Origin: an uncultured Muribaculaceae bacterium
GTDB taxonomy: Bacteria > Bacteroidota > Bacteroidia > Bacteroidales > Muribaculaceae
Reading direction: 5' to 3'
Assembly (NCBI GenBank): GCA_934663645.1
Contig: CAKUKR010000051.1
Span: 1-17,209 of the forward strand
Length of the DNA stretch: 17,209 nt
Under the pieces are notes generated by a model. The model was not told the origin of the DNA, did no database searches, and was given only the letters and a program-made list of their open reading frames with translations. The stretch's first letter is position 1, and each line of letters starts with the position of its first letter. Below are positions 7,720 to 14,888 of this stretch, in pieces. Both the position numbers and the translations under genes were made by a program.

Positions 7720-8484
7720 TCAACGGCTGATTTTCCGCCACACCAGCCTCGGCACAAAGCCTATATGGCGGAGTATGGCAGTCCCCATGCCGTAATGATG
7801 AGCCATGATGCGGAAACGCTCGCGCAGCGACTTGAGGTGGTTGCGGTCGGTAAGCCCCTCCGTCAGGTAGTCTATTGTCACCCCGAGGCGGACGCAGTGG
7901 CCGGGCGTTGTCTGCTTCAGGCAGCGTATGCACCAGTCGTAGTCGGCAGAGAACCGGTACTGCAGGTCATACTGCGGCGCGAGGGCGCGGCGCACCATGA
8001 ACGCCTGGTGGCATACGAGCATGCCGCGCTTGAAGCTGTCGGCTGTCAGCACCGCCGGGGCGGAGTGGTGGCGCGGCCCGAGCGCTGTGCCGAAATCGTC
8101 CACCAGCACCGTGTCGCCGTAGACTATGTCAACCCCCTCGCCCGCAGCCTCGGCATACTGCCGCAGCGTATCCGTTGAGTGAAACTTGTCGCCGGCGTTC
8201 AGGAAGATGACATATTCGCCGCGTGCTGCTGCAAGCCCCTTGTTCATAGCGTCATACAGCCCTCGGTCCGGCTCGCTGATGATGCGCAGCCCCTCCACGC
8301 CCTCGCGGCGCGCCACTGTGAGGGTGTTGTCTCGCGATGCTCCGTCCACCACGATGTGCTCGAAGTCGGTGTAGTCCTGGCTGCGCACACTGGCGGCTGT
8401 GCGGCCTACGGTGCCTGCCGCGTTGTACGTCACTGTTATTATGGATATTCTCGGCATTGCCGGGGTGTTGTCTGTCTGTGCCAT
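7720..8484 (-). CDS. Family 2 glycosyltransferase (254 aa; start could also be 8457)
   Basis: A single-domain GT2 enzyme: ISIITVTYNAAG at 13-24, the nucleotide-binding loop VVDGASRDNT at 45-54, EPDRGLYDAMNKGLAAARGE at 71-90 and the divergent metal-site motif NAGD at 96-99. The acidic FSADYDWCIRCL segment follows further on. DRGLYDAMNKG with NAGD is the usual form of the WcaA-type branch, which acts in extracellular or lipopolysaccharide glycan assembly. It has no membrane helix. Two in-frame ATGs are plausible, at 8484 and 8457 (MPRISIITVTYN). A TAACTTTG element at 8493-8500 would put the transcript start only a few bases before 8484, which favours 8457 if that promoter is used. It stands alone on the minus strand, divergent from the ferredoxin gene. 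Confidence 0.9.
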   Translation of the reverse strand: MAQTDNTPAMPRISIITVTYNAAGTVGRTAASVRSQDYTDFEHIVVDGASRDNTLTVARREGVEGLRIISEPDRGLYDAMNKGLAAARGEYVIFLNAGDKFHSTDTLRQYAEAAGEGVDIVYGDTVLVDDFGTALGPRHHSAPAVLTADSFKRGMLVCHQAFMVRRALAPQYDLQYRFSADYDWCIRCLKQTTPGHCVRLGVTIDYLTEGLTDRNHLKSLRERFRIMAHHYGMGTAILRHIGFVPRLVWRKISR

Positions 8485-8492
8485 ATCGGTTG

Positions 8493-8500
8493 CAAAGTTA
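8493..8500 (-). promoter_or_regulatory. Possible -7 element for the minus-strand glycosyltransferase
   Basis: The minus strand reads TAACTTTG, an exact TAnnTTTG match, but no TTG or TTTG sits 19-21 bp upstream. If it is used, the leader before the ATG at 8484 would be only a few bases. That argues either for the internal ATG at 8457 or against this element. Confidence 0.35.
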
Positions 8501-8572
8501 GTCAAAAGCCGCCGAAACGGGGCTGTCCTTATTTGTACCTATTACAAATTAACGATTTTTCTTGCCGCAAAA

Positions 8573-8603
8573 TTGTGTCATTCGATAATTCGGTCTACCT
8601 TTG
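8573..8603 (+). promoter_or_regulatory. Bacteroidota promoter of the ferredoxin gene
   Basis: TTG at 8573-8575 and TACCTTTG at 8596-8603 are separated by 20 bp, matching the -33/-7 arrangement used by the Bacteroidota primary sigma factor. Transcription would start near 8609, leaving an untranslated leader of about 70 nt before the ATG at 8682. Confidence 0.75.
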
Positions 8604-8609
8604 CAGCAA

Positions 8610-8639
8610 ATTTCACCGGGTAAAACCGGTGCCCGAAAT
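8610..8639 (+). other. Hairpin in the ferredoxin 5' leader
   Basis: CACCGG (8614-8619) pairs with CCGGTG (8626-8631) around a 6-nt loop. ATTT (8610-8613) and AAAT (8636-8639) can extend the stem past a small bulge. It lies at the very start of the predicted transcript, so it could protect the 5' end or adjust stability. No known riboswitch class is recognised. Confidence 0.45.
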
Positions 8640-8681
8640 GACAAAACTCTAAATAACTCAAATAACTAAAATCGAACAACT

Positions 8682-8849
8682 ATGGCTTACGTAATTGGTG
8701 ACAGCTGCATCGCATGCGGTACTTGCGCTCCCGTTTGCCCCGTCGAGGCTATCTCTGAGGGCGACATCTATCACATCGATCCGGACACTTGCATCAGCTG
8801 TGGCAGCTGCTCTGAAGTTTGCCCCAATGGCGCAATTACAGAGGGCTAA
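8682..8849 (+). CDS. 2[4Fe-4S] ferredoxin (55 aa)
   Basis: This is a clostridial-type bacterial ferredoxin, a soluble low-potential electron carrier for anaerobic redox enzymes. Both cluster motifs are complete: CIACGTCAPVCP (from residue 9) and CISCGSCSEVCP (from residue 37), each C-x2-C-x2-C-x3-C-P, with the last cysteine of each motif ligating the other cluster. The two halves show the usual internal duplication (CPVEAISEG and CPNGAITEG). The length of 55 residues is normal. The start is fixed by the ATG at 8682, preceded by the AT-rich, Shine-Dalgarno-free leader typical of this phylum. Its own promoter upstream and a strong hairpin downstream indicate a monocistronic transcript. Confidence 0.97.
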   Translation: MAYVIGDSCIACGTCAPVCPVEAISEGDIYHIDPDTCISCGSCSEVCPNGAITEG

Positions 8850-8875
8850 TCGCAGATTGACCCTGTCAAGAAACT

Positions 8876-8905
8876 ACGGGCCCGGACATCACTGTCCGGG
8901 CCCGC
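8876..8905 (+). terminator. GC-rich hairpin after the ferredoxin gene
   Basis: CGGGCCCGGACA (8877-8888) pairs perfectly with TGTCCGGGCCCG (8893-8904), leaving a 4-nt loop. It lies 27 bp after the ferredoxin stop. The following bases (CAGCCGTTTATAT) hold only a weak T run, so it may be a poor intrinsic terminator or a 3'-end stabilising hairpin. Confidence 0.6.
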
Positions 8906-8939
8906 AGCCGTTTATATCCCGCCAAGCACTGCCCTGAAT

Positions 8940-8954
8940 GTGCAATATTTGCAC
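8940..8954 (+). promoter_or_regulatory. Short inverted repeat overlapping a possible -7 element before the porT-like gene
   Basis: GTGCAA (8940-8945) and TTGCAC (8949-8954) form a perfect 6-bp inverted repeat around TAT. AATATTTG at 8944-8951 is one base from TAnnTTTG and lies 25 bp before the ATG at 8976. No good -33 element is visible. This could be an operator placed on a weak promoter for the type IX secretion operon; the assignment is tentative. Confidence 0.35.
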
Positions 8955-8975
8955 CCGAGCGGCGTTATCTGTTTG

Positions 8976-9716
8976 ATGAAACGCCTGTTTCGACACATCA
9001 AGACCCTGACGAGGACGGTGCTGGCATTGCTGGCAGCGGTGTCTTTTGTCATGCCCGTGCAGGCGCAGCGCAATGACAAGCTGTACAACCGCCCGTACGC
9101 CGACCAGAAACGTTGGCACTTGGGATTTTCCGTCGGCGGGTTCTTTCAGGACTTCGCCTTCACGCACAACGGCAACATCACCCCCGACGGGCAGCAATGG
9201 AGTACACAGATCCCCGACCTCTCGCCAGGCTTCTGCGTCAACGTGCTTGCCGACCTGCGGCTGCACAAGTATTTCAACCTGCGTTTCAGCCCCGGCATGT
9301 ATTTCGGCGGTGCGACGGCCAAGATGCGCGAGACGAACTCGGGCGAGATGCTGCGGCAAAACATCAAAACCGCATACGTCATTGTCCCCATTGACCTGAA
9401 AATCTCCGGCGACCGCCTCGGCAACACGCGCCCGTATGTCACCCTAGGCGCAATGGGGTCGTTTGACGTGAGCAAACGCCGCAGCGAGTACCTGCAGATG
9501 CAGACCGCAGGCGCATACCTCACCGTCGGCCTCGGCGTTGACTTCTATATGCCGTTCTTCAAGCTCAATCCCGAAATCAAGTTCTGCTTCGGGCTTACGG
9601 ACATGCTCAAGCACAAGCGACCGGATCTGGTGGACGACCCCGAGACGATGAAAATCACCGACGGCCTCGCCAAGGTCAAATCAAACATGTGCGTCATAAC
9701 CTTCTATTTCGAATGA
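8976..9716 (+). CDS. porT: PorT-like outer-membrane beta-barrel protein (246 aa)
   Basis: The protein is an exported small barrel of the PorT/SprT family, required for type IX secretion in Porphyromonas and Flavobacterium. It has a signal peptide at 1-30 (cleavage after PVQA), then the family-like entry YADQKRWHLGFSVGGFFQDF. Amphipathic strands follow: LADLRLHKYFNLRFSPGMYF, AYVIVPIDLKISGD, RPYVTLGAMGSFDV, LTVGLGVDFYMPFFKLNPEI and KFCFGLTDML. The last strand ends in an aromatic residue (CVITFYFE), as expected for barrel insertion. A GTG start at 8940 is in frame, but the ATG at 8976 begins directly with a signal peptide. The TGA overlaps the ATG of porP (ATGA), so the two are translationally coupled. 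Placement in the T9SS operon supports the call; a generic porin-like barrel is the alternative. Confidence 0.82.
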   Translation: MKRLFRHIKTLTRTVLALLAAVSFVMPVQAQRNDKLYNRPYADQKRWHLGFSVGGFFQDFAFTHNGNITPDGQQWSTQIPDLSPGFCVNVLADLRLHKYFNLRFSPGMYFGGATAKMRETNSGEMLRQNIKTAYVIVPIDLKISGDRLGNTRPYVTLGAMGSFDVSKRRSEYLQMQTAGAYLTVGLGVDFYMPFFKLNPEIKFCFGLTDMLKHKRPDLVDDPETMKITDGLAKVKSNMCVITFYFE

Positions 9717-10720
9717 CCATCCCCTCAGCTTCACATACAAAGAGCCTTGCGACACGCCTTGTGCTGATATTTGCGGCATTGTGCGCCGCTGTCACGGCAT
9801 CGGCGCAGACCGATGTGCAGATGACGCAGTACTGGGCCGTGCCGTCGCTCTACAACCCTGGCGCGACCGGCTCGTCAGACTACCTGCGCATACGCGGCGG
9901 AGCCCGCCTGCAATGGGTCGGCATCGACAATGCCCCGCGCTCATTCCTCGCCGTCGCCGAATCCCCCCTGCAGATAGGCAAGAAGCGCATCGGCCTGGGC
10001 GTGAACATGGCGCAGGAATCGTTGGGACTGTTCTCTAACCTCGACATGAACATCCAGGCCAGCTATAAGCTGAAGGTATTCAAGGGGGAGCTGAGCATCG
10101 GTGTGCAGGGCGGTTTCTTCACGCAGAAATTCAAGGGCTCGGAAGTCGAGATACCCGACGGCGACGACTACCACGAGAGCACCGACGAGGCCATACCGAC
10201 ACAGGACTTGTCGGGAAATGTGTTTGACCTCGGCGTTGGCATACAATATACCCACAAGTATTTTTATGCGGGCATAAGCGCGCTCCACCTGCTCTCGCCG
10301 ACAGTGCGCATGAGCATCGAGGGAAGCGAATCTACAGAAAGCAAACAGTTTGAGACAGAAGTGCCGAGGATGTTCTATTTCACCGCCGGCAGCAATATTG
10401 AGATAAAAAACACGTTATTTGAATTGCAGCCGTCAGTGTTGGTCAAAACCGACCTGGCCATGTTCACCGCCGAGGCAACGGTGCAAGCGCGTTACAACAA
10501 GTTCCTGCGCTTCGGCATCGGATACCGCTGGAAAGACGCGGTGAGCGTGATGGTAGGCGCGGAATTCAAGAACTTCTTCCTCGGATACTCCTACGACTAT
10601 CCGTTGTCGGCGATTTCCAAGGCGAGCAGCGGCAGCCACGAGCTTGTGGCCGGCTACCAGCTCAAACTGGACTTCAGCGGCAAGAACAAGAACAAACACC
10701 GTAGCATACGGCTCATGTAG
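9713..10720 (+). CDS. porP: Type IX secretion outer-membrane protein PorP/SprF family (335 aa)
   Basis: PorP/SprF proteins are outer-membrane barrels of the type IX secretion system, associated with the PorK/PorN ring. After a signal peptide (cleavage near ASAQ) the mature N-terminus carries the family signature QMTQYWAVPSLYNPGATGSS, then RGGARLQWVGIDNAPRSFL. Barrel strands follow, including IGLGVNMAQESLGLFSNLDM, QASYKLKVFKGELSIGVQGG, FDLGVGIQYTHKYFYAGISA and FLRFGIGYRWKDAVSVMVGA, ending HELVAGYQLKLDF with a basic tail. The ATG at 9713 overlaps the preceding stop. An upstream in-frame GTG at 9689 would start inside the porT-like gene and is not preferred. gldK begins 12 bp after the stop. Confidence 0.93.
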   Translation: MTIPSASHTKSLATRLVLIFAALCAAVTASAQTDVQMTQYWAVPSLYNPGATGSSDYLRIRGGARLQWVGIDNAPRSFLAVAESPLQIGKKRIGLGVNMAQESLGLFSNLDMNIQASYKLKVFKGELSIGVQGGFFTQKFKGSEVEIPDGDDYHESTDEAIPTQDLSGNVFDLGVGIQYTHKYFYAGISALHLLSPTVRMSIEGSESTESKQFETEVPRMFYFTAGSNIEIKNTLFELQPSVLVKTDLAMFTAEATVQARYNKFLRFGIGYRWKDAVSVMVGAEFKNFFLGYSYDYPLSAISKASSGSHELVAGYQLKLDFSGKNKNKHRSIRLM

Positions 10721-10732
10721 ACACGTTAGAAT

Positions 10733-12211
10733 ATGAAGATGAAAATCAAGCATAGCATGACTATAACTAAATGGTTGCCCCTGGCAGCAGTGGCATGCGT
10801 GGCAACCCCGATGCTGGTTTCCTGTATGTCGTCACGCGGCTCTTCCGCCGGCGGTGAAGTAACCGGCGTGGGCGGCACTTCCTGGGCCGAGCCGACCCCT
10901 TACGGCATGGTGCTGGTGGACCGGGGCGCATACGACATGGGCCCGATTGCCGACGATTCCGTGTTCGGCATCCGCAAGAACCCCCGCCCCGTCTCCGTGG
11001 ACGCTTTCTGGATGGACGAGACCGAAGTGACCAACTCAAAATACAAGCAGTTCGTGTTTTGGGTGCGCGACTCTATCATCCGCGAGAGGCTCGCTGACCC
11101 GGCTTACGGCGGCAACGAGGCTTACAAAATCGAGGAGGACCGCGAGGGCAACCCCATAAAACCATACCTCAACTGGAACAAGCCAATCCCCTGGCGCAAC
11201 GCCAACGAGGACGAGCAGCGTGCCATCGAGAGCGTCTACCGAACCAACCCCATTACCGGACGGCGCGAACTCGACCCCACACAGCTCAACTACCGCTATG
11301 AGATTTTCAACCACACCGCAGCAGCCCAGCGCAAGAACCGCCTCGACCCCACGAGGCGCGAATACAATACCGACAAGCCCGTGCCAACCGAGAACCCGGT
11401 GATTTCCAAGGACACCGCTTATCTTGCCGAGGACGGCACTGTCATCCGCGAGACGGTGACGCGCCAGCTTACGGGCGACTATGATTTCCTCAACACATAC
11501 ATTGTCAACATATATCCCGACACAACCGTTTGGATCAACGACTTTGACAATGCATACAATGAGCCGTACACCCGCCTATACTTCTCGCACGCCGGCTACA
11601 ACAACTATCCCGTCGTGGGCGTGAGCTGGGAGCAGGCCAACGCTTTCTCCCACTGGCGCACGGAGTTCCTGCGACGCTCGCTCGGCCGTGAGGGTGTGGT
11701 CATAGAGCCGTACCGTCTGCCGACTGAGGCGGAATGGGAATACGCCGCACGTGCCGGCAACTCCGAGAGCGCATACCCCTGGGAGGAGATGTTGCCCATG
11801 GACGAGCGCGGCTGCTTCTATGCCAACTTCAAGCCGCTCGAGGGCGACTATGTGCGCGACGGACACCTGATCACTTCGCCTGTCGGCACGTTCCGGCCAA
11901 ATGACTTCGGCCTCTACGATATGGCGGGCAACGTGTCGGAGTGGACATCTACGGCTTACACCGAAAGCCTGAACAACCTCACCGCCGACATAAACCCCGA
12001 ATACCGGTACGATGCTGCCAAGGAAGACCCCTACAAGATGAAGCGCAAGATAGTGCGCGGTGGCTCGTGGAAGGACGTTGCAGCCAACCTGCGCAGCGAC
12101 TTGCGGCAGTGGGAATACCAGAACGAGCAGCGCAGCTACATCGGCTTCCGCAACGTCCGCTCGCAGGTGGGCTTCGCTCGCGGCACCGGCAAGCGAAACA
12201 ACAATAAATAA
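10733..12211 (+). CDS. gldK: Type IX secretion lipoprotein GldK/PorK (492 aa)
   Basis: GldK/PorK is an outer-membrane lipoprotein that, with GldN/PorN, builds the large periplasmic ring of the type IX secretion system. A lipobox (LVSC, Cys31) ends the signal peptide. The rest has a formylglycine-generating-enzyme-like (SUMF1/FGE) fold: GMVLVDRGAYDMG near residue 58, VSVDAFWMDETEVTNSKYKQ, PVVGVSWEQANAFSHWRTEF, RLPTEAEWEYAARAG, GLYDMAGNVSEWTSTAY and KIVRGGSWKD, ending YIGFRNVRS. A long insert between the TEVTN and VSWEQA blocks (about residues 110-295) is usual in GldK and unlike true FGEs. The length matches PorK. It is a structural part, not expected to be enzymatic. ATGs at 10733 and 10739 are equally plausible starts. 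Confidence 0.96.
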   Translation: MKMKIKHSMTITKWLPLAAVACVATPMLVSCMSSRGSSAGGEVTGVGGTSWAEPTPYGMVLVDRGAYDMGPIADDSVFGIRKNPRPVSVDAFWMDETEVTNSKYKQFVFWVRDSIIRERLADPAYGGNEAYKIEEDREGNPIKPYLNWNKPIPWRNANEDEQRAIESVYRTNPITGRRELDPTQLNYRYEIFNHTAAAQRKNRLDPTRREYNTDKPVPTENPVISKDTAYLAEDGTVIRETVTRQLTGDYDFLNTYIVNIYPDTTVWINDFDNAYNEPYTRLYFSHAGYNNYPVVGVSWEQANAFSHWRTEFLRRSLGREGVVIEPYRLPTEAEWEYAARAGNSESAYPWEEMLPMDERGCFYANFKPLEGDYVRDGHLITSPVGTFRPNDFGLYDMAGNVSEWTSTAYTESLNNLTADINPEYRYDAAKEDPYKMKRKIVRGGSWKDVAANLRSDLRQWEYQNEQRSYIGFRNVRSQVGFARGTGKRNNNK

Positions 12212-12250
12212 CAACCTCTCACCTCACTCACTTCAACCCCTGAACTCAAA

Positions 12251-13261
12251 ATGGTCAAAGTAAAGAAATTTGCCAACGGCATAGAGCGGTTCCTCCACGG
12301 TCAGAAGGGACAACGCTTCTTCAATTTCGCATACTCCATTGGCGCGGCTGTCGTCATCCTCGGCGCGCTCTTCAAAATCCTCCACCTCCCCATGGGCAGC
12401 GAACTGCTAATCATCGGTATGGGAACGGAGGTGCTGATGTTCATCTTGACAGCTTTCGACCGTCCGCCGCGTGAGTACGAGTGGGAGCAGGTCTTCCCCG
12501 TGCTTGACAGCAAAGACCCTGAAGACCGTCCCGACTTCGCGACTGGCGAGGGCTATCACCCCGGCGTTGCCGAGGAGGATGACTCTGCCGACGAATATGC
12601 CCCCGAAGCGGAGGCGCAGCCTGTCGAGGCTGTCCCCGCAACGCAGCCGGCTTTCCCTGGTGTGGAACTTTCAGCCGAGGACACCGAATCGCTGCGTGAC
12701 AGCATTGCCAAAATGGCTGCCGCGAGCGAGCAGCTCTCCCGCATGGCAGAGCTGACCACCGCGACCGCAACATACCTCGACGAGCTGTCGCAGATCTCAT
12801 CACAGATGAACCAGCTCAAGGAGACCACACGCGCCCTCAACGAGGTCAGCGGCGTCCTCCTGCAGTCTTACCGCGCCATTACAGACAACTCCGAGAGCAT
12901 ATCACAGAGTTCTACCGGATATGTCGAGCGTATGGAAGACCTCAACCGCAACATCGGCGGCCTGAACACCATATACGAGATACAGCTAAAGAGCATATCC
13001 TCCCAGCTCGAGTCTATAGACCGCGTAAACCGTGGGCTGAAGGACATACGCGACATGTACGAAAAGTCGGCTGCCGAAAGCTCGCGCTACTGCGAGGAAA
13101 CCGAGAAGATGGCCCGTTACATGAAGCAGCTCAACCAGGTATACGAGAAGATGATCACCGCGATGACCATCAATATGTACAACCCCATGATGGGCGGGCA
13201 GCAGCCTCCCGTCGGACAGCAACCGGCTACCCCTTTCCCCGGCACAGACACCAACGATTGA
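12251..13261 (+). CDS. gldL: Type IX secretion inner-membrane motor protein GldL/PorL (336 aa)
   Basis: GldL forms the inner-membrane ring that uses the proton gradient to drive the GldM shaft. Two transmembrane helices are visible at about 23-46 (FFNFAYSIGAAVVILGALFK) and 50-69 (ELLIIGMGTEVLMFILTAF). The charged residues known to matter in the motor are kept: Lys42 and His45 in helix 1 and Glu60 in helix 2, corresponding from memory to K27, H30 and E49 of the Flavobacterium protein; Tyr28 also matches. The C-terminal part is cytoplasmic: an acidic Ala/Pro/Glu linker (about 90-135), then a long coiled coil (about 140-300) and a Met/Gln/Pro-rich end. It begins 39 bp after gldK and ends 6 bp before gldM. 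Confidence 0.96.
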   Translation: MVKVKKFANGIERFLHGQKGQRFFNFAYSIGAAVVILGALFKILHLPMGSELLIIGMGTEVLMFILTAFDRPPREYEWEQVFPVLDSKDPEDRPDFATGEGYHPGVAEEDDSADEYAPEAEAQPVEAVPATQPAFPGVELSAEDTESLRDSIAKMAAASEQLSRMAELTTATATYLDELSQISSQMNQLKETTRALNEVSGVLLQSYRAITDNSESISQSSTGYVERMEDLNRNIGGLNTIYEIQLKSISSQLESIDRVNRGLKDIRDMYEKSAAESSRYCEETEKMARYMKQLNQVYEKMITAMTINMYNPMMGGQQPPVGQQPATPFPGTDTND

Positions 13262-13267
13262 CGCATT

Positions 13268-14833
13268 ATGGCAGGTGGCAACAACAATATTACCAGGATG
13301 TCGCCGCGTCAGCGGATGATCAACCTCATGTACATCGTGCTGACGGCGATGCTCGCCCTCAATGTCTCGAGCGATGTGCTGAACGGCTTCAGGCTCGTGC
13401 ATGAGGGGCTGCAGCGCACCAACATGAACGTCTCGCGCAAGGCGGAACTGCAGTACCGGTACCTCGAGGAGCTGTTCGCGCAAAATCCGCGCAAGGCCGG
13501 CCCGTGGCACGAGAAGGGCACGCGCATACACACCGCCGCCGATGCCCTGTACAAGGAAATCGAGCAGTACAAGTGGATGATTGTCAACGAGGCGGACGGC
13601 TCTGACCATGACCCGCTCGAACTCAAGAACGAGGACGACCTGAATGCTGCCGGGCAGGTGATGCTCAACCCCCTGTCCCACCGTGGCGCAAGCCTGCGCG
13701 AGAAAGTGCACGCTTTTCGCGACCTCGTCGTGCCCCTTGTGGGCGACACTGCCCGCCAGCAGTCTGTTCGTGAACTGCTCACTCTCGATGCGCAGCCTGC
13801 CAAGGGAGACATCGGCCTGGTAACCTGGGAAACGAAATCGTTTGACAACATGCCTGCTGTGGCTGCCGTGACCATGCTCACAAAGCTGCAAAATGACATA
13901 CGCACTGCAGAGTCTGACGCCTACAACTATCTGATATCCAACGTGGATATAACCAACGACTTGCGTGTCAACGAGTTGAAGGCATACGTCATACCTAAGA
14001 GCAACATGATTATCCGTGGCGGCAAGTACTCCGCCCAGATAGTCCTCGCTGCCGTTGACACGGCGCAGCGGCCGGTGGTGTACATCGGCGGCTCACGCCT
14101 CAACAACAATACCGGCCTGTATGAGTTTGTTCCCGGCGCACTCGGCACACACTCCTTCTCCGGCTACATCGAGGTCATGGGTGCTGACGGCACTCCCTTC
14201 AAGCGTGAGTTCACTTCCGAATATACAGTTATCGAGCCGATGGCGACTATCTCGCCGACGATGATGAATGTGCTGTATGCCGGCATCGACAACCCGATAA
14301 GCATCTCCGTTCCAGGAGTCCCCATGGAGCAAATCACTGCCACTATCTCCAACGGCACGCTCACTCGCAACGGCAACCTCTGGGTAGCCCGCGTGAGCAA
14401 AGTCGGCGGGGAGGCTGACATTTCCGTCAGCGCACAGGTAGAAGGCCGCACCATGGCTGTCGGCGCGATGAAGTTCCGCATACGCAAGTTGCCCGACCCG
14501 ACGGCATACCTCGCCATTGGCGACAGCCAGTACAAGGGCACGCCCAAGCGCATCTCCAAGGGCGCGTTGCTCGGCTGCCGGGGCGTGAGCGCGGCTCTCG
14601 ACGACGGCATATTGCAGATACAGTATTCCGTAGTCTCATTCTCAACCGTGTTCTTCGACCAGATGGGCAACGGCATCCCAGAGGTGTCTGCCGGCAACTC
14701 GTTCTCAGCCCGTCAGGTCGAGCAGTTCAAGAGGCTTAAGCCCGGCAAGAGCTTCTTCATCACCAATATCAAGGCCAAAGGCCCGGACGGCATAGTCCGC
14801 GACATCTCCCCGATGGAGGTGGGGCTGAACTGA
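13268..14833 (+). CDS. gldM: Type IX secretion motor shaft protein GldM/PorM (521 aa)
   Basis: GldM has one N-terminal transmembrane helix and a long periplasmic rod of four domains that reaches the GldK/GldN ring and passes on motion produced with GldL. The hallmark start is present: NITRMSPRQRMINLMYIVLT, with the helix at about 19-35, then ALNVSSDVLNGFRLVHEGLQ. The helical first domain runs to about 230, and beta-rich domains follow, with conserved-looking VNELKAYVIPKSNMIIRGGK, NTGLYEFVPGALGTHSFSGY, ISPTMMNVLYAGIDNPISIS and KFRIRKLPDPTAYL. The protein ends SFFITNIKAKGPDGIVRDIS in the last domain. Length and order match the family. It starts 6 bp after gldL, so the stoichiometric partners are closely coupled. 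Confidence 0.96.
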   Translation: MAGGNNNITRMSPRQRMINLMYIVLTAMLALNVSSDVLNGFRLVHEGLQRTNMNVSRKAELQYRYLEELFAQNPRKAGPWHEKGTRIHTAADALYKEIEQYKWMIVNEADGSDHDPLELKNEDDLNAAGQVMLNPLSHRGASLREKVHAFRDLVVPLVGDTARQQSVRELLTLDAQPAKGDIGLVTWETKSFDNMPAVAAVTMLTKLQNDIRTAESDAYNYLISNVDITNDLRVNELKAYVIPKSNMIIRGGKYSAQIVLAAVDTAQRPVVYIGGSRLNNNTGLYEFVPGALGTHSFSGYIEVMGADGTPFKREFTSEYTVIEPMATISPTMMNVLYAGIDNPISISVPGVPMEQITATISNGTLTRNGNLWVARVSKVGGEADISVSAQVEGRTMAVGAMKFRIRKLPDPTAYLAIGDSQYKGTPKRISKGALLGCRGVSAALDDGILQIQYSVVSFSTVFFDQMGNGIPEVSAGNSFSARQVEQFKRLKPGKSFFITNIKAKGPDGIVRDISPMEVGLN

Positions 14834-14888
14834 CGCCCCGACACGGCGAAATACTAACAACAACAAGACACATCAGAAAGCAGAATAT

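Noticed and set aside
10733..12211. True formylglycine-generating enzyme (sulfatase maturase)
   Set aside because: The FGE-like fold is present, but the lipobox, the long insert and the place directly between porP and gldL identify GldK/PorK, a structural lipoprotein.
12986..13891. Minus-strand open frame of 301 codons across gldL and gldM
   Set aside because: It is antisense to two clearly assigned genes in the same operon and has no domain. It results from codon bias on the opposite strand.
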